From: Cristatella mucedo
Lineage: Eukaryota > Bryozoa > Phylactolaemata > Cristatellidae
NCBI GenBank assembly: GCA_009760855.2
Contig: WPIO01000021.1
Span: 122,001-186,000, forward strand
Direction of reading: 5' to 3'
DNA: 64,000 nt
Each line of letters opens with the position of its first letter. Position 1 is the first letter of the stretch. Shown piece after piece: positions 57,125-64,000 of the stretch. A program made the translations under genes and the position numbers. The notes below the pieces were generated by a model. That model did not search any database, was not told where the DNA came from, and saw only the letters and a program-made list of their open reading frames with translations.

Positions 57125-57580
57125 GCTGGATAAAAGTACGCTGCAGCCAAACTGGTTGACGCATTTTGCACATCGCGCCTAGATTATTGCACTTTCCATT
57201 ATTCAGGACTCCCGGCCAGTGCCATTAACCGTCTGCAACTGGTGCCAAATCAGTAACTCGTCTGTCGTACAAACAACGTAGTTGCCGCATCACACCACTT
57301 CTGCCCGAGGTCCACTGGCTCCCTATCAAGTATCGCATCGATTTTAAAGATACCCTTGTCTAGCTTACAGGCTATTTCACTCGCTTGCACTGACCGACCT
57401 ATCCGACCTTCTTTCTCCTCCGGTGTTTTTTTGCACCTCCCAATCATCAGAATGTAGTCCACCGAAAGTGGAGAGCTCGTTTCTGCCTTCGGTCACTATG
57501 TGCAACGACCTTGCCTCCTTTTAGTCTCCGATAAAGACGGTTCACTTGCGGTGTTCTTCTCGAGCATACCTGTGCACTGT
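57125..57580 (+). mobile_element. Diverged LINE, RT C-terminal fragment
   Basis: Plus frames read KLVDAFCTSRLDYC, LPASAINRLQLVPN, then frame-shifted pieces equivalent to HITPLL..HWLP. Close to family 1 but older. It lies tail-to-tail with the next, minus copy. Confidence 0.6.
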
Positions 57581-57594
57581 TCAGTGCATGCTGC

Positions 57595-59275
57595 TTATGT
57601 AATGTAATTTATCTCCGTCTGCAACTACACAAAGCCACAAAGACTTAGTGGGTGTTACTCATGAGAGTTTCTTACAGCCCACTTAAGGGCTCAGCGGCTT
57701 TTGATCGAGCACGTTACCTTCAGCTGAATTTCTCTAACGAAACAAGAAGAAAGCGAAAATCGTAGCATCGGAGCCGAGAGGTCAGGAGTCAAGCAAGAGG
57801 GCATCATGGCCGTAGCAGCTTAGGATGGCTGGAAAGGATGTGCCATTGTCGGCAGCAAGAGAGTATATGTCGTTGGGTAAGAATTGTGAAAGTGAGTTCC
57901 AGATTCGAGGACATGCAGAGCAAAACCTTCTGTCGCCAACGGTCTTTAAGCAGAGGAATTGAGCAGTTTATTCATAGTCCATACAGGACCTGAGGACACG
58001 ACGAGGCTGAAACTGATGCAGTAGTTCATCCAGGTACGGAGGAGCTAAGCCGTGGCAGGTCTCGGGGTTCAGTTTAAGAATCTTTCTCTGTATTCATTGA
58101 TCAACCGGGATAAATCAAAGTTCCTTCACCGGAAGAGACACGTTGGTGAAGCTCAGTTATTTGCTACTAATTTTGCAGCATGTTCATTACGAGCTGCAAG
58201 GCTTGATCAGTGGTGGAGCCTAGGCCAGGCGGGCATCCCCCAACAGCTACGAACTCCAACGCCCTCGTCCGACTGTCACCAAAGAAAGCTTATGTAATTC
58301 CACTGGACAAGCAACTGCCGGGTTCATGCTTAATGAACATTTATGGTTTGTTGCTGTAACTGTTCGTCAGCTGAGGGTCTAGCACCGCCTATATGAAAAT
58401 CTATGGGGTCTTTCCTCAATATGAACATTTTGCAGGCCTTGCCCCCTAGATTAAAATCCTGGCTCTGCCATTGCCACGAATGGTCTTTTTCGCTAGCCGA
58501 GCAAAAATAAAATTTCGGTAGTTCAGCCTACTTATTACCAGGGAGCTCGCTAATTTTTGTCGCAAGCCACCATGGTAGACAGTCCCTAACCTTAGACTGG
58601 CATTGGACGTCATGGCGGCTAACAGTGGTGGCGGTCTTCTTACTAAAATGCTCAAACTTAATGCGGGTATCAAAGGTGACTCCTAAATTCCGAGCACACG
58701 GTGATCGTCGCACAACAGCACCACCTGTTAGAAGAGCAAATGTTCTGCTAAACCAGCCCCGCGCTATTGGTTTCCTGTGGCTAGGAGTTCTGTGTTACTG
58801 TCGCTACGTTTAAGGAAATTGGCCGGCACCCTGGATTGAATTTCTACAATTCAAGCATTCAATCTATCGGTTACTGCAAACCCTTCCCATCATTTTACTT
58901 TAAAAAATACAGTTTATTATTGTCAGCATAGAAGTGATCAGTTATCGCATTGGCCCATATTACTTTTCCCAGAGGCTCTATGTAAATTGAGAATAGCAGC
59001 GAAGGACCGAGAACGTAATTTGTGGAACTCGGCAGGTGTCTGGTCAGCTTGATGACACTTGACCGCTATAGATATGGACCGAGTATGGGTGGACGAGTAA
59101 GATTTGAACCAAGCAAGTGCCTCGCCTGCCAGACAATTGCCATTCTCAATCGTTCAAGTAGAATATTACTAACCAGAGGTCTAAATAATGTGTGACCATC
59201 CGTGTCTTCATGGGTGACAGCATGGACGGCCCAAGTACTATGGTTGTTTGCTTTTGAATTCTTGATACCGCTCAC
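57595..59275 (-). mobile_element. LINE family 2 copy, long but decayed
   Basis: The tail at the left ('atgtaatgtaatttatctcc') is family 2. Minus frames then give ARNLGVTFDTRIKFEHFSKK (58700 region), VLGPSLLFSIYIEPLG and DHFYADNNKLYFLK (58890-59010; YADD changed to YADN), and SNILLERLRMAIVWQARHLL near 59150 (RT motif A region). Many stops and frameshifts. Confidence 0.7.
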
Positions 59276-59279
59276 GTCA

Positions 59280-59392
59280 CTAGCCCTTAGGTAATGATTC
59301 TCTTACAGTGAGCTGTATGACGTTTCGATAGAAATTAAGTTTTCTTAGGGGCAATACGAAAGACCTTTATTTATTATTGTTATTATAGTCTG
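59280..59392 (+). mobile_element. Possible LINE/SINE tail remnant
   Basis: 'gatagaaattaagttttctt', 'aggggcaatac' and ATT-type repeats resemble the family 1/SINE-1 terminal hairpin, heavily diverged. Confidence 0.4.
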
Positions 59393-60370
59393 AAGATGCT
59401 CGGGTTCTACCGAGCTCGGTCACTAGCGGGAAACGGGTGTGTGTTGTGTTCAAAAAATAAGCTCATGCGCATATCACGTATTACTCGCCAATTTCCGACA
59501 GCGAAAGTAAGTAGGAACGGTGTCACCGTGCACTCTCACAGTTTGAAAGACTAGGAATAAGTACCAATCAAACTGTGGCTTGGAAGAGAACTCATCCCTA
59601 ACTTCCAACTTTGAAGGAGGAAGAATCGATGTACGGCCGTCCTGACAGCCATCAGAGGCACCAGCCGTCCACATTATTTGCTAGCTAAAGTGCACTGAGT
59701 TAACTTTCCTCTTATTACCTTTAGTTATTAGTAACATGTCATTTGCATCCTCAAAGTCCTTAGCCTTGAGATAATATTTTCTAGTTATTTTTTACGCTGT
59801 TTTGAGGCATTAATGAGTTCCTTTCTTGCCTCACCCTGCTGCTTAATATCTAGACAAGTTCTAAGTTCGCTCTCAGCCGACCCTTCCATGCATCAATTAA
59901 AGTTCGTTATTACAGCACTAATGCAGAAATACGATGTGACTGCGACGTGCATGACACTCCGCCAGAAGCAATTTCCTGTCTAACGCACTTGAGATCACAT
60001 GCTTTGCAGGTAACAAGTACAACGTTGGAAAGACCTTTGAAAGAGCGACATTTGAATCACTAAATACATCTGCAGCACTTTCTCTCACACGGCCATGATG
60101 CTATGACTCGGAACACATTACGGGGAAACTTTCACACGATTGCTGCTAGAATTCAATATCCCGCTTTGATTGATTATTAGTTTTTTCATATGCGCAATAT
60201 ACGAGACGATAGGCTGTGAGAGCCACTTATTTTTGAGGATGTTTGTCTTATACATTGGATGCCTTTTGAGCGATTCATAATAAAGACTGGTTATTTTTAA
60301 TTAATCTCTTTCGCACATTGGTATATCAATCTAACCCGGCCCATCGCAGCGGAAACCACACGAAGCTGAC
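59393..60370. other. No feature resolved
   Basis: A minus frame 59674-59474 lacks motifs. If gene E is real its downstream exons lie in this stretch or further left. Confidence 0.3.
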
Positions 60371-60377
60371 GGCTTAC

Positions 60378-60794
60378 GTAAGTTTGAGTGTGACCTGTCC
60401 TGCCGTTTGATTATGCTCTTTCACAGTTGAGCAGTCCGCGAGCCACTTGACGCAATTGCTAAACGCAGCTGAACCGAGTCCTCTGAGTTTCTTAAGGGCA
60501 GCTAACGCTGGGATTATATCTCGCGTATTTATCGAGTTCTTTTTCGAACCTAGGATACTAGCATACGCTGCATGGCTAGCTCTCAGAAGTGAACTCACAG
60601 AGGAAGCGACAATAGGCTAGCAATTCAAACTGGCGGGCAGAGTTGTGCTTTGCTTACGATCGAGACATAGACGACACCGACGCTCAAGAGGCTGCATTTC
60701 TGCGACCACTAAGCCCGATGTCTCATTCGTAAGATCCAAGAGGTCTGTCAAACTTGGTGGCGAGTTCGGTGTCGGTGTTGGCAAATTTGCTTCA
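60378..60794 (-). CDS. Gene E (tentative): two minus-strand exons, unknown protein
   Basis: Exon 60794-60658 has a strong acceptor (TTTAAGTTTATACAG|TGAAGC) and donor CGATC|GTAAGC. It encodes a Pro/Thr-rich start (ANLPTPTPNSPPSLTDLLDL) and ends PLERRCRLCLD. After a 78-base intron, exon 60579-60378 (acceptor TCTGAGAG|CTAGCC, donor CTTAC|GTAAGC) continues in phase 1: HAAYASILGSKKNSINTRDI, then ALAALKKLRGLGSAAFSNCV. The second part looks like a small helical domain. I do not recognise it. The phase fit and three good splice sites favour a real gene; the second acceptor is weak and no flanking exons were found. Confidence 0.35.
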
Positions 60795-60905
60795 CTGTAT
60801 AAACTTAAATAAAATAAATATATGTAAAATATAAAATATAAAATATATATATATAATATATATATAATATATATATCACACTGTAAAATATATATCACAC
60901 GGACC
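60795..60905. repeat. AT-rich (TA)n / ATATAAA tract
   Basis: Low-complexity AT DNA directly 5' of gene E exon 60794-60658, acting in part as its T-rich acceptor region. Confidence 0.8.
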
Positions 60906-62255
60906 TCCGTTTGAATAAGTTACGTTCAACTTTCCCATCGAAGACGTTGTCTCCCGCTGCTGCGATCTACCGACCTACTCTTCCGACCGCTTAGCCTTGT
61001 ACATTGACGACTATGCAAAACTCCTCACCGTAACCATACTGTGAGGTAAAAAAGCCACTGTTAATTTCTCGAGATGAGCCTAGCGAAATTCGCTAGCCCT
61101 TTTTCTTGATAAATTGCCAAATTTCTGCCTGGCCCAACGCTCAGTCGTTAGCCTCCTCAGAGGTCCAGCTTGGCGCCTGCTGGGATCAAGGGGCACCACT
61201 CACATGAGTCGTTGATCGAAGACGCTTGGCATGTCCATGCTATTGGGTACGCATACCGGATGCTAACATGCCTAGCGCCGGACTTAATAAATCATTAATA
61301 CAGAAGAACTGTACAATCATTTCACGATGCAGGGGTTTTTGATCTGCATCTAGGATTCACAAAAAAGTGTCGAGACTCTCATCGAAGACGTTAAAACTCG
61401 AAGCTTGCGACTGCTCTAGACAGCCATGCTACCCTAACGGAAGTCCGTCAATAGTACTGAAGAGGCTCCCTTTTTTCCAATATAAACTCAAATAACCTCT
61501 CGGGATAATTCACAGACTTGAACGTACTTTTAAGTAGACTGACTCGTTCACATATCTTTTCAAGTTCAAAGACTAAATTTATATTTACAAGTGGAAATCC
61601 AGTAATGTATAATTGCAGGGATTCTTTTTTAACTTGCGAGTTACAGTCTTGCCATTCAGACCGTAGACAAATTTGAAATACGGTAATTAAGTTGCTTTAT
61701 AATGCTAAGAAATTCTAATCCACTTATAAAGACTCTGTGGCTGAATGTTTCAGCCTTCTCTGTTTATATGATTGCACATATCCATGCTTCCCTAAAGTCA
61801 CCCTTGCTTAGTGTTTGACTTGTGCCCAAATCTGCTACCAAGGTTCAGTAATTTTCCACGATTTCCTCAGATGATGTGAATGCATTAGCTACGATCAAGT
61901 AGAACGATGTGTTTCTTTGCCAGAAAGACAAAAACTCAAGTTTTTCACCTACTCACTGATATTAATTCCTTCTTTGGTCTCCATTCATGACAAACTGACC
62001 CAGCCATACTTTGATGTTTTACAGTTTCATTAATGAAGAGATTGTTTCAAACTGACCTCAAATCCGAAATTCGTCCACCTGTTCTAAAAAATTAGATGGG
62101 TAGATTTTCAAGTTCTAGCTAATTATCATCTGATTGTCTTTCTTCCTCTTTTGGTGTAATATCTTTGGAAAACTGCAGCAAGAGACAACTTACAGGCACA
62201 TTGACAAAAACAATGCATGGTGAAAATCTTAGTCGCGATTCAAGCGACACCATTC
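60906..62255. other. No feature resolved
   Basis: No frame above 60 codons with a motif, no repeat recognised. Confidence 0.4.
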
Positions 62256-62257
62256 TA

Positions 62258-62435
62258 CGTATATATAAAATATATATATATATATATATATATAATTCAT
62301 TTATATAGCGCTCCAAGAGAACTTAATCTCTATTCAGGCGCTTCACTTATGCCTCGGGGCTCGAGCCCACGACCTCAGTGAGACCTTGGTCGGGCGAGCA
62401 CCTTAACCGCTAGACCAAACTAGCTCGGGCGTACG
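62258..62435 (-). mobile_element. SINE-1 copy with (TA)n tail
   Basis: Minus reading: 'tttggtctagcggttaaggt', 'gaccaaggtctcactgaggt', 'gggctcgagccccgaggc' and 'agcgcctgaatagagattaa', then 'gttctcttggagcgctatat', followed by a (TA)n run at 62258-62292. The best-preserved SINE-1 head and tail in the window. Confidence 0.8.
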
Positions 62436-62479
62436 TACCCTGCACACCCCCATGAGCTAATAACATTCTATGTAGCAAT

Positions 62480-63385
62480 GGTGGTGTTAAGTACTTATTT
62501 TTTCACGACCTGCCTGTAGCTTTTGACACCTTCGATCGCAATATTCTACTTCAGACAAAAGGCTCCGGAGTGGTCCTTGTAGTAACTGTCCTATCGTGCT
62601 CAGGTCGCGTCCTATGGTGGTGACTTTACATACAGCACACCTTTCATCTGAGGAGTTCCACGAGGATCCGTTCATGGTCCATTGCTATTTTCATTTTTAC
62701 TGCGCCCGTCTTTCGGGTTATCGAGGCCCATTTTATGCGCAATGCCTTACATCCTATGGCATCTTGCTGTACTTATTCAAGCCCTCAAAATTAGCAATGG
62801 CAACTGATAAATTTGGTTAAGCCTGCCTCGCAGACATTAAGTCCCAGGTTCCCGCCAATTTCCTTTTAGTTTAAGGACTATAAAACACCCAATTCCTTCC
62901 AGTAGGAAATCTTATACTTGTGGCTTTAATCTCAAAACCCAGAGCGACCTGAGGCCATGAGCAGCCGTGAGACTGAGCTTCAGTGGACCGCCAATGCTGG
63001 CTCCTCAATACCTAGCTCAAATACTGCACCAGTATTTAAGTTCCTTTGCGCCCTCAGGATTTTTCATTGCAATAAATTCAAGAACCTGGCCGTCGAACTC
63101 CTTCAACTGAATACTGCTGGTCAATAGAGCCTTTTTTTCTTGAGGTCTTAGGCTGCTGAACTCAAGCCCTACGATATTTGCACAACTTTTTCTCTCCTGC
63201 TGTCGACTCTCCTAAGTATTCGTCCTTCGCTGCTATGCCCGTGCTACTTACTACCTTAACTGTCCTCCTGACTCGTCACTTTCTCCGTCTTGACTGAGAG
63301 CGTGTTTTTTGCAACTACATGAGCACAGAAATTCGCTTAGGTTACATGGCTTGGGAGAGTTACATATGGAGATGCGCGCACAAAA
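62480..63385 (+). mobile_element. Old LINE family 2 copy, plus strand
   Basis: 'ttgacaccttcgatcgcaat' reads FDTFDRNILLQ (RT motif A). Frame-shifted pieces follow corresponding to SVLGPLLF (62650-62690) and the K(S)xxxANFLL block (62840-62870). Near 63330-63385 a diverged family 2 3' UTR ('gagagttacatatggagatg') closes it. Confidence 0.5.
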
Positions 63386-63699
63386 GACATGCTTTATATT
63401 CTGTTTTTATATACTAGCGATGTAATTGAACATTTGCGCACGTTTATACTATCTAACGGCTGCTTATTAAACATTGTTGCGAACGACGTAGGTGCATTGA
63501 TATCTAGGGTCGTAATGTTATACTTTAGCCGCTAGGGATATTTTCAACATGTGGTCTTTTCGCGATTCCCCATTTCATCCCAGTGACGCGCACCATTTCC
63601 GTATAGTTATTCTCATTTTGAATAGTGTCCGTGACAATAATGTGTTAACAGTTCTAGAATGTAGCGACATCATTAAGCAATCCCTGAAATCTACTCGCT

Positions 63700-63840
63700 C
63701 ACCGAACTGGTTTGGCCCAATGTTTAGGATGCTCGTCCCGACCAAGGTCTTCTGGGGTGTTGGGCTCGAGCCCCGCGGCATATGTGAAACGCCTGAATAG
63801 AGAGTAAGTTCTCTTAGGTTTGCATAAAATTATTAATATT
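63700..63840 (+). mobile_element. SINE-1 copy
   Basis: 'gaactggtttggcccaatgt', 'gctcgtcccgaccaaggtct', 'gggctcgagccccgcggc', then 'acgcctgaatagagagtaag', 'ttctcttagg' and an ATT-type tail. Confidence 0.75.
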
Positions 63841-63914
63841 ATTTTATTTATTTTCCACTAGGTGGTTATCAGAATGCATTGCACAGCGGAGAGTTGAATG
63901 CTAAAGCTTCTTGA

Positions 63915-64000
63915 CATTGTACGTGTTACCACTAATTATTTGATCATTCTGCCTTTACAATATAGGTAAAGCTCCTAGAAAGAGATTAAGTTCTCTGAGG
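63915..64000 (+). mobile_element. LINE family 1, 3' tail, cut by window edge
   Basis: 'aattatttgatcattctgcc', then 'cctagaaagagattaagttc' and 'tctgagg' at the last base; the hairpin's second arm and the ATT tail lie outside. Confidence 0.75.

Overview
The window is nuclear DNA from a eukaryote, almost certainly a metazoan and probably a marine or aquatic invertebrate. The evidence is long introns with GT..AG borders, tRNA-derived SINEs, 5'-truncated CR1/L2-type LINEs in both orientations, hAT and LTR-retroelement remnants, many dinucleotide microsatellites, and gene fragments whose motifs suggest cilium or axoneme proteins. There are no prokaryotic operons, rRNA genes or CRISPR arrays. Nearly all long open frames are either shadows of microsatellites and GC-rich DNA or pieces of retroelements. 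The real genes are split into short exons, which I recovered from splice signals, reading phase and protein character.

Layout. (1) 1.9-16.1 kb, minus strand: gene A, at least 12 exons with mutually consistent phases, 563 codons visible, encoding an unrecognised coiled-coil protein. Its 3' end is not resolved. Its introns hold LINE copies, a decayed hAT transposase, a retropepsin remnant and one copy of a 0.9-kb dispersed repeat. (2) 17-22 kb: repeat graveyard with LINE family 1 in both orientations, a tRNA-SINE nested in a LINE, and the second copy of the 0.9-kb repeat. (3) 22-28.9 kb: mostly unique DNA with a tentative Tctex1-like exon pair (gene F, minus) near 27 kb. (4) 28.97-36.10 kb, minus strand: gene B, a three-exon 253-residue protein built of four related modules, with a GC/CpG-rich intron (30-33.7 kb) and huge (TC)n arrays. 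(5) 36-45 kb: mostly unique DNA plus old repeats. (6) 45.1-53.7 kb, plus strand: genes D and C, adjacent gene fragments sharing PGYxGF(V/L)P motifs that resemble the FAM166/CIMIP2 (DUF2475) class of ciliary microtubule inner proteins. (7) 54-64 kb: LINE and SINE copies in both orientations plus a tentative two-exon minus-strand gene (E, about 60.4-60.8 kb).

Mobile elements. LINE family 1 ends in a conserved hairpin (AAAGCGCC...GGCGCTTT) followed by (ATT)n. LINE family 2 ends in (ATTAC)n-like repeats. SINE-1 has a tRNA-like head and a 3' tail nearly identical to LINE family 1, so it looks like a LINE-dependent SINE. SINE-2 is a different tRNA-derived family without that tail.

Functionally, genes D and C (and F if correct) point to axonemal or dynein roles. 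Gene B is a repeat protein of unknown function. Gene A is a structural coiled-coil protein. Identities rest on motif recognition alone, without database searches.
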